From positions 1-19,027 of the forward strand of contig MGWJ01000001.1 in NCBI GenBank assembly GCA_001800945.1: a stretch of 19,027 nucleotides of DNA, in the 5' to 3' direction. This DNA is from Flavobacteria bacterium RIFCSPLOWO2_12_FULL_31_7. GTDB taxonomy: Bacteria; Bacteroidota; Bacteroidia; Flavobacteriales; Flavobacteriaceae. Numbering within the stretch: position 1 is the first letter of the stretch; the number at the start of each line of letters is the position of its first letter. A program made the translations under genes and the position numbers. Of the stretch, positions 1-7,959 are shown one piece after another. Under the pieces are notes generated by a model. It was not told the origin of the DNA, searched no databases, and worked only from the letters and a program-made list of their open reading frames with translations.

Positions 1-537
1 ATTTCCGCTTCCAATAACAACCGCTTTTTTAACTTTTAATCCTTGTTTTATTGCATTTAATATTGACATTCCTCCAAGAGAATGCCCAACAGCAAACTCA
101 AACGGACCATATTTTTTTTCAATTTCTAAAACCGATTCAATAAATTCTAACATTAAAGTGGTTTTTGTTTCAGATTTTCCATGAGCTGGTGCATCAAAAC
201 TTATTGTAGAATACCCATTTTCTAAAAACGCATCTGCAATTTTCACTAATTGTGTGCCTCTACCCGACCAACCATGAACCAAAAGAATTTTCTTATTTGA
301 ATTTCCGTAGGAATATACAACAATTTTTTTATTTATGGCAGGAATAAATAATTTATTTTGAATAGATTTTTCTTCCATGTGAAATTCACGTTTAGGAATT
401 TTATGTTTAATCGGAGTTATAAACAATTTTCGAGCAAATTTTTCTGCTAAAAAAGGAGAAATTCGATACAATAATCGCCCTATAAAAACAACTGATTTTG
501 GGACACGAGCATCAATATTGGAAGATTTCTTAGTCAT
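1..537 (-). CDS. Alpha/beta hydrolase, C-terminus cut by window edge
   Basis: Reading the minus strand from the ATG at 537 gives 179 uninterrupted codons running off the window start. The translation begins MTKKSSNIDARVPKSVV. It carries the alpha/beta-hydrolase landmarks: an HGWSGRG oxyanion-region motif near residue 89, a SFDAPAHGKS strand-loop near residue 114, and a GHSLGG nucleophile elbow (Ser) near residue 150. The catalytic Asp and His would lie in the missing part. There is no signal peptide, so it is probably cytoplasmic. The first 70 residues form a basic cap before the core fold. Substrate cannot be told; serine esterase, lipase-like or haloperoxidase-like annotations would all fit. 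It diverges from the M48 lipoprotein gene across a 96-nt gap. Family assignment is solid, specific function unknown. Confidence 0.88.
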   Translation of the reverse strand, partial: MTKKSSNIDARVPKSVVFIGRLLYRISPFLAEKFARKLFITPIKHKIPKREFHMEEKSIQNKLFIPAINKKIVVYSYGNSNKKILLVHGWSGRGTQLVKIADAFLENGYSTISFDAPAHGKSETKTTLMLEFIESVLEIEKKYGPFEFAVGHSLGGMSILNAIKQGLKVKKAVVIGSGN

Positions 538-551
538 GTTAAATTTTTTTA

Positions 552-559
552 CAAAAGTA
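552..559 (-). promoter_or_regulatory. Possible -7 box of the alpha/beta hydrolase gene
   Basis: The minus strand reads TACTTTTG, matching the Bacteroidota -7 consensus TAnnTTTG, 14 nt upstream of the hydrolase ATG. No convincing -33 TTTG is present at the expected distance, so this is only tentative. Confidence 0.35.
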
Positions 560-581
560 GGAAATTATTTGTGGAATGATT

Positions 582-613
582 TTTGGGTTAAACAAAAAAA
601 TAAGATAACTTTG
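582..613 (+). promoter_or_regulatory. Bacteroidota-type promoter for the M48 lipoprotein gene
   Basis: A TTTG (-33 box) at 582-585 is followed, after 20 nt, by TAACTTTG (-7 box, TAnnTTTG) at 606-613. Spacing fits the published Bacteroidota sigma-ABfr-type promoter. Transcription would start a few bases downstream, giving a leader of about 15 nt before the ATG at 634. Confidence 0.6.
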
Positions 614-633
614 TTTTATAAAATCATAATAAT

Positions 634-1449
634 ATGAAAACAGTAATAAAATCAGTTTTAGTGGTAGGAGTTTTAGTAATTGCATGTGCTAAAAATCCGT
701 TTACAGGTAAAAGTACGATGGCTTTTGTACCAAATAGTCAAATATTTCCTTCAGCTTTCCAACAATATGGTCAGTTTTTATCTGAAAACAAAGTAATTAA
801 AGGTACTGCAGACGCAAAACGAATCACAAACATTGGAATGAAAATAAAAGTGGCTTCTGAAAGATATTTAAATGCCATTGGAAAATCAGATTATTTAAAA
901 GATTACGCATGGGAATACAATTTAGTAGACAGTAAAGAAGTAAACGCGTGGTGTATGCCAGGTGGAAAAATCGTTTTTTATACTGGGATTTTACCAATTT
1001 GTAAAGATGATGCCGGAATTGCAGCTGTTATGGGACACGAAGTAGCTCATGCTTTAGCGAATCACGGTCAACAACGTATGAGTGCAGGTTTATTACAACA
1101 ATTAGGTGCTGTTGGAACTCAAGTTGCTGTTGGAAATAAAAGTCCAGAAACACAAGCCTTAGCCATGCAGGCATACGGAGCAGCCTCACAAGTAGGCGCA
1201 ATGTTACCATTCAGTAGAGCACATGAAAGTGAAGCAGATATGATTGGTTTAACACTAATGGCTATTGCAGGCTATGATCCAATTAATGCGGTTAAAGTTT
1301 GGGAAAGAATGTCAGCACAATCAGGAGGTCAAGCACCACCAGAATTTTTAAGTACGCACCCTAGTAACCAAACTAGAATTAATGAATTAACAGCCCTTTT
1401 ACCTCAAGCAAGAGCAGAAGCCGCTAAATTTGGAGTAACATTTAAATAA
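634..1449 (+). CDS. M48 family zinc metallopeptidase, lipoprotein
   Basis: The 271-residue protein starts with a short lipoprotein signal ending in a VIAC lipobox (Cys18), so it should be a lipid-anchored envelope protein. The gluzincin motif HEVAH is at residues 135-139 (zinc ligands H135 and H139, catalytic E136). The third ligand region HESEAD is at 197-202 (E198 the likely ligand). This is the M48 layout of LoiP/YcaL/Oma1-like proteases, which degrade misfolded or damaged envelope proteins. It is almost only the catalytic domain: no TPR repeats (unlike BepA) and no multi-span membrane part (unlike HtpX or Ste24). A good promoter precedes it and a terminator follows it, so it is probably transcribed alone. 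Physiological substrate is not deducible. Confidence 0.93.
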   Translation: MKTVIKSVLVVGVLVIACAKNPFTGKSTMAFVPNSQIFPSAFQQYGQFLSENKVIKGTADAKRITNIGMKIKVASERYLNAIGKSDYLKDYAWEYNLVDSKEVNAWCMPGGKIVFYTGILPICKDDAGIAAVMGHEVAHALANHGQQRMSAGLLQQLGAVGTQVAVGNKSPETQALAMQAYGAASQVGAMLPFSRAHESEADMIGLTLMAIAGYDPINAVKVWERMSAQSGGQAPPEFLSTHPSNQTRINELTALLPQARAEAAKFGVTFK

Positions 1450-1472
1450 TTAAAATATTATCATATATTTAG

Positions 1473-1497
1473 TCCCGATTATTAATCGGGATTTTTT
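1473..1497 (+). terminator. Rho-independent terminator after the M48 gene
   Basis: An 8-bp perfect stem, TCCCGATT (1473-1480) with AATCGGGA (1484-1491), closes a 3-nt loop. A run of six T follows at 1492-1497, 24 nt after the stop codon. Confidence 0.85.
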
Positions 1498-1510
1498 ATT
1501 TAATTATATT

Positions 1511-2803
1511 ATGCGATATTTAGAAAAAGGAAACAAAAAATTATTAAACGCTTGGGCATTTTATGATTGGGCGAATTCAGTTTATTCATTAGTAATAACC
1601 TCTTCTATATTTCCTTTATATTTTGGTTATTTATTTACCAAAGAAAATCCAAATATTATTCTTTTTGGAGAACCCATAAAAGCAACTGCATTAATCAGTT
1701 TTGTAACAGCTTTTGCCTTTTTATCCGTTGCTATTTTATCACCCATTTTATCTGGAATTGCAGACTATTTAGGCAATAAAAAACGATTTATGCAATTTTT
1801 TTGCTACCTAGGTGCCTTCTCCTGTATTGGTTTATATTGGTTTACTAAAGAAAATGTAGTTTTCGGAATTGCTTGTTTTTATTTCGGACTAATAGGCTTT
1901 TGGGGAAGTTTAGTATATTATAATTCATATTTATCAGATATCGCTTTTACAGAACAACACGATGGTTTAAGTGCCAAAGGATTTTCTTTAGGTTATGTAG
2001 GAAGTGTGGTTTTATTATTAATCTGTTTGGTTTTTATTTTAAGTAAAACTGGTCCCGCAGCTTTAGAAGCCATGAAATTATCCTTTGTTTTTACCGGAAT
2101 TTGGTGGTTAGCTTTTAGTCAATATACCTTTTACTATTTACCAAAAGGGAACAAAAACAACAATCCTATAAATTTATCCGTTTTTTTTAATGGCTTTAAA
2201 GAATTAAAAAAAGTACAAGTTTTATTTTTTAAAGACGAAGTACTAAAAAAATTTCTATTTGCTTTTTTTGTATACAGTATGGCTGTGCAAACAGTTATGT
2301 TAGTAGCCACATATTTTGGTGAACAAGAAATAAATTGGGCCGATTCTGACGAAAAAACAAAAGGATTAATTGTAAGCATTTTAGTCATTCAATTAGTAGC
2401 CGTTTTAGGTGCGATTATCACTTCAAAATTGGCTTCAAAATTCGGAAACATAAAAACTTTAATTTTCATCAATTCCATTTGGATATTCATTTGCATTGGC
2501 GCTTTTTTTGTGACGGAACCAAATCAATTTTATGCTACAGCTGCAATTGTAGGTTTAGTGATGGGCGGAATTCAATCACTTTCCCGATCAACTTTTTCTA
2601 AATTAATTCCAGAAACTAAAGACACTACATCCTTTTTTAGTTTTTACGATGTTGCTGAAAAAGTTGGGATTGTAATTGGAATGCTAATTTATGGTTTTAT
2701 TGACCAGATAACTGGAAGCATGAGAAATGCCATTTTATTTCTAGTTATATTTTTTGCTACTGGTGTTTTTTTATTGTTTAGAACACTGAAAGTTCAAAAA
2801 TAA
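1511..2803 (+). CDS. MFS transporter, UMF1 (Atg22/BtlA-like) family
   Basis: The 430-residue protein is very hydrophobic with about 12 predicted membrane segments, so it sits in the inner membrane. The N-terminal stretch NAWAFYDWANSVYS (from residue 14) and the second-half motif GGIQSLSRSTFSKLIP (from residue 352) followed by a FFSFYDVAEKVG stretch are hallmarks of the UMF1/Atg22-type branch of the major facilitator superfamily. Length is normal for bacterial members. Yeast Atg22 exports amino acids from the vacuole, but substrates of bacterial homologues are largely unknown and I do not assign one. It starts 13 nt after the M48 terminator; no obvious promoter of its own was seen, so it may be driven by read-through or a weak site. 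A 32-nt gap separates it from the next lipoprotein gene. Confidence 0.9.
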   Translation: MRYLEKGNKKLLNAWAFYDWANSVYSLVITSSIFPLYFGYLFTKENPNIILFGEPIKATALISFVTAFAFLSVAILSPILSGIADYLGNKKRFMQFFCYLGAFSCIGLYWFTKENVVFGIACFYFGLIGFWGSLVYYNSYLSDIAFTEQHDGLSAKGFSLGYVGSVVLLLICLVFILSKTGPAALEAMKLSFVFTGIWWLAFSQYTFYYLPKGNKNNNPINLSVFFNGFKELKKVQVLFFKDEVLKKFLFAFFVYSMAVQTVMLVATYFGEQEINWADSDEKTKGLIVSILVIQLVAVLGAIITSKLASKFGNIKTLIFINSIWIFICIGAFFVTEPNQFYATAAIVGLVMGGIQSLSRSTFSKLIPETKDTTSFFSFYDVAEKVGIVIGMLIYGFIDQITGSMRNAILFLVIFFATGVFLLFRTLKVQK

Positions 2804-2806
2804 TTT

Positions 2807-2814
2807 TATATTTG
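2807..2814 (+). promoter_or_regulatory. -7 box of the repeat lipoprotein gene
   Basis: TATATTTG is an exact TAnnTTTG match lying 21 nt upstream of the ATG at 2836. It argues for the ATG and against the in-frame TTG at 2812, which falls inside this box. The -33 region is weak. Confidence 0.5.
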
Positions 2815-2835
2815 AGAAAAATTAACCAATTACTC

Positions 2836-4038
2836 ATGAAAAAAATATTTTCTTTATTCATCATTTTTACTGTATTCTCTTTTGTTTCTTGTACTGACGA
2901 ACCTATTGAAGGTGGGCTTTTAAATCAAGGTCCTGCAAACGCATCCTCACTTCCAGTAATTTCGACTACAATTGTAACCAATACCGTTTCAACATCTGCC
3001 ATATCAGGTGGAACTGTAGCTTCAGATGGTGGAGAAGATGTTACAGCTAGAGGTTTAGTATATGGTACAAATCCAAATCCAACTGTGGCCGATTTAAAAA
3101 CTACTGATGGTTTAGGAGTTGGAAATTTCATCACAACATTATACAATTTAACACCAGCAACAACCTACTATATTCGTGCGTATGCAACTAATAGCAATGG
3201 TACTTCTTATGGAAATGAAGTTATTATTACAACAGGAAGTGCTTCCAATTTACCAGTTTTAACTACAACAGCTATTACCAATAATATTTATCCTAGATCA
3301 ACTTCTGGTGGAATCATTACAACAGATGGAGGCTCAACAATTACCGCAAGAGGAGTTGTTTGGAGTACCAGTGCTAATCCAACAGTTCCAAGTTTAAAAA
3401 AGACTACCGATGGAACAGGAATCGGGACTTTCACTTCAACAATAGCAGATTTAAATGTAGAAGCTGGTTCAACAGTTTACCTACGTGCTTATGCAACTAA
3501 TGCATTTGGTACTTCTTATGGAAACGAAATCACTTTTACTGCTGCAGAAGATTTAGCAGATTATTCACCAGCAATAATGACCGCAAATATTGAAGGCGTA
3601 CAATTTAATAACATGAAACCATACTTATATGACCAAACTGGTATTGATGTACAAGTTTTAAATAATACAGCGCCAGTTGGTGCACCAAGATATTTAAAAA
3701 TTCAAGGTGTAACAAGTGATGTTTTAAGTACACTTACTGAAATTAGTTTATATATTCCAAACAACCATTGGATTGTGGGAACATATCCTTTAACAGAAAA
3801 AAATAATTTGACTACTAGCTTACTTTCTCAAGCGCATGTTGATTTACCAAATACTGCTGGTGCTCCAATCGCAACTATTACAGCCGGTTCTTTTACTATT
3901 ACAGAATTCAATATTACAACAAGAAGAATTAAAGGAACATTCACATTATCGTATCAAAAATCAACTACACCTGGAGTAACTTATGAAATTACAACTGGAA
4001 CAATTGATTATGGTTTAGATGCAACTTACATCAACTAA
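2836..4038 (+). CDS. Lipoprotein with two fibronectin-III-like repeats
   Basis: I start this at the ATG at 2836 (400 residues), because it gives a clean signal MKKIFSLFIIFTVFSFVSC with a lipobox at Cys19. The in-frame TTG at 2812 would bury the signal behind eight residues. After a short linker come two homologous beta-rich modules of about 95 residues (40-134 and 140-235). Each carries a TARG(L/V)V turn, a D-G-T/L-G-(I/V)-G loop and ends in a YATN..GTSYGNE motif, as in fibronectin-III-like domains common in Bacteroidota surface lipoproteins. The C-terminal 160 residues are a different beta-rich domain that I cannot name with certainty; DUF6252-like flavobacterial lipoproteins are a possibility. 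No catalytic motif is visible, so a binding or structural envelope role is inferred. The gene has its own -7 box and terminator. Confidence 0.85.
   Translation: MKKIFSLFIIFTVFSFVSCTDEPIEGGLLNQGPANASSLPVISTTIVTNTVSTSAISGGTVASDGGEDVTARGLVYGTNPNPTVADLKTTDGLGVGNFITTLYNLTPATTYYIRAYATNSNGTSYGNEVIITTGSASNLPVLTTTAITNNIYPRSTSGGIITTDGGSTITARGVVWSTSANPTVPSLKKTTDGTGIGTFTSTIADLNVEAGSTVYLRAYATNAFGTSYGNEITFTAAEDLADYSPAIMTANIEGVQFNNMKPYLYDQTGIDVQVLNNTAPVGAPRYLKIQGVTSDVLSTLTEISLYIPNNHWIVGTYPLTEKNNLTTSLLSQAHVDLPNTAGAPIATITAGSFTITEFNITTRRIKGTFTLSYQKSTTPGVTYEITTGTIDYGLDATYIN
2953..3540 (+). repeat. Two tandem fibronectin-III-like coding repeats
   Basis: Unit 1 spans about 2953-3234 and unit 2 about 3253-3540. 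The ends are nearly the same at DNA level: the segments at 3181-3220 and 3490-3529 share long identical blocks such as GGTACTTCTTATGGAAA. The start of each unit is more diverged, so this is an older internal duplication with a conserved 3' part. Confidence 0.8.
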
Positions 4039-4060
4039 ACCTAAAAAACTTATAAATATA

Positions 4061-4088
4061 ATCCCGAACTCACCTTCGGGATTTTTTT
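4061..4088 (+). terminator. Rho-independent terminator after the repeat lipoprotein
   Basis: ATCCCGAA (4061-4068) pairs perfectly with TTCGGGAT (4075-4082) around a 6-nt loop. A run of seven T (4082-4088) follows. It lies 22 nt after the stop codon. Confidence 0.85.
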
Positions 4089-4110
4089 ATGGCATAAATC
4101 TTGACTAATA

Positions 4111-4129
4111 GAAGTGTAAATTATACTTC
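4111..4129. promoter_or_regulatory. Palindrome upstream of lon, possible operator
   Basis: GAAGTGTAA (4111-4119) and TTATACTTC (4121-4129) form an inverted repeat with 8 of 9 positions complementary around a single A. It lies 14 nt upstream of the likely -33 box of lon. It is not followed by a T-run and so is not terminator-like. A dimeric regulator site is inferred; it does not match the CIRCE element. Confidence 0.35.
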
Positions 4130-4143
4130 AATTCTTGTATTTA

Positions 4144-4175
4144 TTGACGATTGCGCCAATTCACAATTATTTTTC
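4144..4175 (+). promoter_or_regulatory. Probable promoter of lon
   Basis: TTG at 4144-4146 is followed after 21 nt by TATTTTTC at 4168-4175, one base off TAnnTTTG. An alternative -7 box is TAAATTTA at 4177-4184 with TTG at 4151-4153. Either gives a leader of roughly 35-45 nt before the ATG at 4224. Confidence 0.4.
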
Positions 4176-4223
4176 GTAAATTTACTTCCCTTTTTTAATG
4201 ACAAAATGACTTATTAAATAGAT

Positions 4224-6686
4224 ATGCCGAACCATAAAATAGTAGCGATTGACAATTTGTCGCTTCAAGAACTAGATACAGAAGCAGAATTGATTCCATT
4301 AATGACTCCAGAAGATGAGGAGGAAATGAATAATGAAGAATTACCTGCAGATTTACCAATTTTACCTCTAAGAAACACCGTTTTATTTCCTGGTGTGGTA
4401 ATTCCAATTACAGCAGGTAGAGATAAATCCATAAAATTAATCAACGATGCCAATGCAGCCGGTAAAATTATCGGAGTGGTTGCTCAGAAAAATGAAGCGG
4501 ATGAAGATCCAACTTCAGACCAAATTCATCATGTAGGAACTGTAGCCAGAATTATGCGTGTTCTGAAAATGCCTGATGGAAATACAACAATTATTCTTCA
4601 AGGTAAAAAACGTTTCGAAATTGAGGAATTCACTCAATCAGAACCTTATTTTAAAGCTAAAATTAAAGAAGTAAACGAAATTCGTCCTAAGAAAAACGAC
4701 GAAGAATTTGCAACGATAATTGAATCGATTAAAGAATTATCAATTGAAATTATTAAAGAAAGTCCGAATATTCCTTCGGAAGCACCTTTCGCTATCAAAA
4801 ACATTGAAAGTAATCCGTTTTTAATCAATTTTGTATCGTCTAACATGAACTTAAACGTGGAAGACAAACAAAACTTACTTTCTATTGTCGATTTAAAACA
4901 ACGCGCTTTAGAAACGTTACGTTACATGAATTTAGAACTTCAGAAATTGGAGTTAAAAAACGATATTCAATCTAAAGTTCGATTCGATTTAGACCAACAA
5001 CAACGTGAATATTTCTTGCAACAACAAATGAAAACTATCCAAGAAGAATTGGGTGGCGTTTCACACGATGCAGAAATTGAAGAAATGCGTAACAAAGGAA
5101 AAGCTAAAAAATGGGATGCTAAAACCAAAGAACATTTCGAAAAAGAAATTTCTAAATTACAAAGAACAAATCCGAATTCACCTGATTTTGGAATCCAACG
5201 TAATTATTTAGATTTATTTCTAGAATTGCCTTGGAATGTATTTTCTAAAGATAAATTCGACCTTAAAAAAGCACAACAAATTTTAGACCGTGATCATTTT
5301 GGTTTAGAAGATGTAAAAAAACGTATCATTGAACATTTGGCCGTTTTAAAATTACGAAACGATATGAAATCGCCAATTTTATGCTTATACGGACCTCCAG
5401 GAGTAGGTAAAACTTCTATCGGAAAATCTATTGCAGAAGCTTTAGGAAGAGAATATGTTCGTATTTCATTAGGTGGTTTACGTGATGAAGCAGAAATTCG
5501 TGGCCACAGAAAAACCTACATCGGTGCGATGCCAGGAAGAATTATTCAATCTATTAAAAAAGCAAAAACATCTAATCCTGTTTTCGTTTTAGATGAAATT
5601 GATAAATTATCTACAAGTCATAATGGCGATCCATCTTCTGCTTTATTGGAAGTTTTGGATCCAGAACAAAATAGTGATTTTCATGACAATTTCTTAGAAT
5701 TAGGTTATGACCTTTCAAAAGTAATGTTCATTGCCACATCTAATAGTTTATCAACCATTCAGCCTGCATTAAGAGACCGAATGGAAATCATTAACATGTC
5801 TGGTTATACCGTTGAAGAAAAAATTGAAATTGCGAAAAACTTCTTACTTCCAAAACAGTTAAAAGAGCATGGATTAACTACAAAAGATTTACAAATCGGT
5901 AAAAAACAATTAGAAAAAATTGTAACTGGCTACACGCGTGAATCTGGTGTTCGTGGTTTAGATAAAATGATTGCTCAAATGGTACGTCATGCTGCAAAAT
6001 CTGTTGCCATGGAAGAAGAATACAACAAAAAAGTTACAGATACAGATATTCTTGATGTATTAAAATCGCCAAGAATGGAACGTGATAAATACGAGAACAA
6101 TGATACCGCTGGAGTGGTTACAGGTTTAGCTTGGACATCTGTTGGTGGTGATATTTTATTTATTGAATCGTTAGTTTCTAAAGGAAAAGGTGCCATGACC
6201 ATGACTGGAAATTTAGGAACAGTTATGAAAGAATCGGTGACGATTGCCTTAGAATTCATCAGAGCGAATGCCAAACTTTTGAACATTGATTCTGATATTT
6301 TAAATCAATATAACATTCACATTCACGTTCCAGAAGGAGCCACTCCAAAAGATGGACCAAGCGCGGGTATTGCGATGTTAACTTCAATGGTTTCAAGCTT
6401 TACTCAAAATCGAGTGAAGAAAAATATTGCCATGACTGGTGAAATTACTTTACGTGGAAAAGTGTTACCTGTTGGAGGAATTAAAGAAAAAATATTAGCT
6501 GCAAAACGTGCCAACATTAAAGAAATTATCCTTTGTAAAGATAACAAACGTGATATTGAAGAAATTAATGCTGATTACTTAACAGGCTTAACTTTCCATT
6601 ATGTAGACACAATGAAAGAAGTAATTGACATTGCGATTTTAAAAGATAAAGTTAAAAATGCAATCACTTTCGAAATTAAGAAATAA
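4224..6686 (+). CDS. lon: ATP-dependent endopeptidase La (Lon)
   Basis: A complete Lon of 820 residues, the cytoplasmic AAA+ serine protease that degrades misfolded and selected regulatory proteins. Visible parts in order: an acidic extension (residues 18-40, rich in Glu and Asp), the LON substrate-binding domain starting at LPILPLRN (44-51), a coiled helical region around residues 240-310, Walker A GPPGVGKT (390-397), Walker B VFVLDEID (453-460), and the protease domain. The catalytic Ser713 is in DGPSAG and the catalytic Lys756 in GGIKEK; their 43-residue spacing equals that of E. coli Lon Ser679/Lys722. The extension makes it somewhat longer than E. coli Lon (784 residues), as is usual in Bacteroidota. 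Its own promoter region and terminator indicate a single-gene unit. Confidence 0.98.
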   Translation: MPNHKIVAIDNLSLQELDTEAELIPLMTPEDEEEMNNEELPADLPILPLRNTVLFPGVVIPITAGRDKSIKLINDANAAGKIIGVVAQKNEADEDPTSDQIHHVGTVARIMRVLKMPDGNTTIILQGKKRFEIEEFTQSEPYFKAKIKEVNEIRPKKNDEEFATIIESIKELSIEIIKESPNIPSEAPFAIKNIESNPFLINFVSSNMNLNVEDKQNLLSIVDLKQRALETLRYMNLELQKLELKNDIQSKVRFDLDQQQREYFLQQQMKTIQEELGGVSHDAEIEEMRNKGKAKKWDAKTKEHFEKEISKLQRTNPNSPDFGIQRNYLDLFLELPWNVFSKDKFDLKKAQQILDRDHFGLEDVKKRIIEHLAVLKLRNDMKSPILCLYGPPGVGKTSIGKSIAEALGREYVRISLGGLRDEAEIRGHRKTYIGAMPGRIIQSIKKAKTSNPVFVLDEIDKLSTSHNGDPSSALLEVLDPEQNSDFHDNFLELGYDLSKVMFIATSNSLSTIQPALRDRMEIINMSGYTVEEKIEIAKNFLLPKQLKEHGLTTKDLQIGKKQLEKIVTGYTRESGVRGLDKMIAQMVRHAAKSVAMEEEYNKKVTDTDILDVLKSPRMERDKYENNDTAGVVTGLAWTSVGGDILFIESLVSKGKGAMTMTGNLGTVMKESVTIALEFIRANAKLLNIDSDILNQYNIHIHVPEGATPKDGPSAGIAMLTSMVSSFTQNRVKKNIAMTGEITLRGKVLPVGGIKEKILAAKRANIKEIILCKDNKRDIEEINADYLTGLTFHYVDTMKEVIDIAILKDKVKNAITFEIKK

Positions 6687-6705
6687 TATAAAACAATAAC
6701 TTATC

Positions 6706-6740
6706 AAAAACCTGTAAGATATTCCACTTACAGGTTTTTT
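6706..6740 (+). terminator. Rho-independent terminator after lon
   Basis: A 13-bp stem pairs 6706-6718 (ending CCTGTAAG) with 6727-6739 (starting CTTACAGG) around an 8-nt loop. The descending arm ends in a T-run. It starts 19 nt after the lon stop codon. Confidence 0.88.
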
Positions 6741-6743
6741 GTT

Positions 6744-6751
6744 TATATTTG
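6744..6751 (+). promoter_or_regulatory. Possible -7 box of the GT4-like gene
   Basis: TATATTTG is an exact TAnnTTTG match just downstream of the lon terminator. It would give a leader of about 57 nt before the ATG at 6814. The -33 position falls in the terminator hairpin and shows no TTTG, so support is partial. Confidence 0.4.
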
Positions 6752-6813
6752 AAAAACAAAACATCAGTTAAAATTCGCGTTGCGAAGCATCTGTAAAATC
6801 AGCGTTCCAAAAC

Positions 6814-7959
6814 ATGAAAATATTACTCGTAGGAGAATTTAGTCGATTACATAATTCCTTAAAAGAAGGACTTTTGGCTTTAGGGCATGAAGTGCTTTTA
6901 GTGAATAATGGCGATGGATTTAAAAATTTCCCTGCAGATATTAGTATTCGTGCGAATTTCTTCAAATCGAAACTTGGTAATATTCTAAGGCAAATTTGGT
7001 TTAGAATTTTCAAATATGATTTGGCTTTACTAGAACACGGCATCCGTTTTTGGTGGATTTCTAAAAAATTGAAAAATTACGATGTGGTACAATTCATTAA
7101 TGAAAGTCCGATTCAAACCGTTTCGAAATTAGAATTATTTTTAATCCAACAGCTTTTCAAGCAGAACCAAAAAATTTTCTTATTATGTTGTGGAATTGAT
7201 TACGTTACCGTGAATCACATGCTACAAAAAAAGGATCGCTATTCTGTGATGAATGCTTATTTTGAAAACATTCCAGAAGCCAAAAAACAATATGAGTATT
7301 TTTTCGATTTTGTAGACAAACCTCATCAAAAAATTCATCAATTTTTATATAAAAACATTCGTGGAGTTATTGCTTCCGATTTAGATTATGTACGACCCTT
7401 ACTCGGAAATAAAAAATATTTAGGAATTGTTGGCAACCCGATAAACACAGATAAAATTACTGTAATTGAGAACGAAATTTCTAATAAAATCAATATCTTT
7501 TTAGGAATCAATACTGGAAATTCTTACAAAAAAGGAATTTCTTATTTTGAAGAGGCTATTGAAATAATAAAAGAAAAATATTCAAATAAAGTCGAAATTA
7601 TAATTACAAAGGATATTCCGTATTCTGACTATCAGCAACATTTCGAAAAAGCGCATATTTTATTAGATCAGGTGTATTGTTTTGATCAAGGTTTTAATGC
7701 TTTAGAAGCGATGGCAAAAGGGAAAGTCGTATTTACTGGTGCTGAAACTGAATTTTTAAATCACTATCATTTACAGGAAAATGAAGTCGCTATCAATGCC
7801 TTACCTAATGTCGATTATTTAGTTGAAAAATTATCTTTTTTAATTGAAAATCCTTCTGAAATTCAACGAATTAGTCGTAATGCTATTGCCTTTATTCAAA
7901 AAGAACATCATTATGTTAAGCAGGCTGAGAAATATGTGCAACTTTGGAAAACCAATTAA
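6814..7959 (+). CDS. GT4-like (GT-B fold) glycosyltransferase
   Basis: The 381-residue protein lacks a signal peptide and membrane spans, so it acts on the cytoplasmic side. It opens with a Rossmann-type start MKILLVGEFSRLHNSL and a GHEVLLVNNGDG strand, typical of the acceptor half of GT-B enzymes. The C-terminal half has the donor-domain pattern: GVIASD near residue 189, GNPIN near residue 208, a KKGISYF region near residue 230, and the donor-contacting motif NALEAMAKGK with Glu298. This fits GT4 retaining transferases that use nucleotide-sugars, but the usual long Gly-rich N-terminal loop is reduced. Sugar and acceptor are unknown. It faces the glycan operon on the opposite strand and its last 44 nt overlap the end of that operon, suggesting a role in the same glycan. 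Confidence 0.82.
   Translation: MKILLVGEFSRLHNSLKEGLLALGHEVLLVNNGDGFKNFPADISIRANFFKSKLGNILRQIWFRIFKYDLALLEHGIRFWWISKKLKNYDVVQFINESPIQTVSKLELFLIQQLFKQNQKIFLLCCGIDYVTVNHMLQKKDRYSVMNAYFENIPEAKKQYEYFFDFVDKPHQKIHQFLYKNIRGVIASDLDYVRPLLGNKKYLGIVGNPINTDKITVIENEISNKINIFLGINTGNSYKKGISYFEEAIEIIKEKYSNKVEIIITKDIPYSDYQQHFEKAHILLDQVYCFDQGFNALEAMAKGKVVFTGAETEFLNHYHLQENEVAINALPNVDYLVEKLSFLIENPSEIQRISRNAIAFIQKEHHYVKQAEKYVQLWKTN

Noticed and set aside
2134..2388. 84-residue minus-strand open frame within the MFS gene
   Set aside because: Shadow of a membrane protein gene in AT-rich DNA, with no start signals or family features.
2812..2835. In-frame TTG start giving a 408-residue lipoprotein
   Set aside because: It lies inside a perfect TAnnTTTG -7 box, and the ATG at 2836 gives a textbook lipoprotein signal.
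2953..3540. Repeated DNA considered as a CRISPR or mobile repeat
   Set aside because: Only two units, in frame within one gene, encoding protein modules.
6768..7043. 91-residue minus-strand open frame
   Set aside because: It is opposite the start of the GT4-like gene, has no recognisable motif, and the plus-strand gene has clear family motifs.
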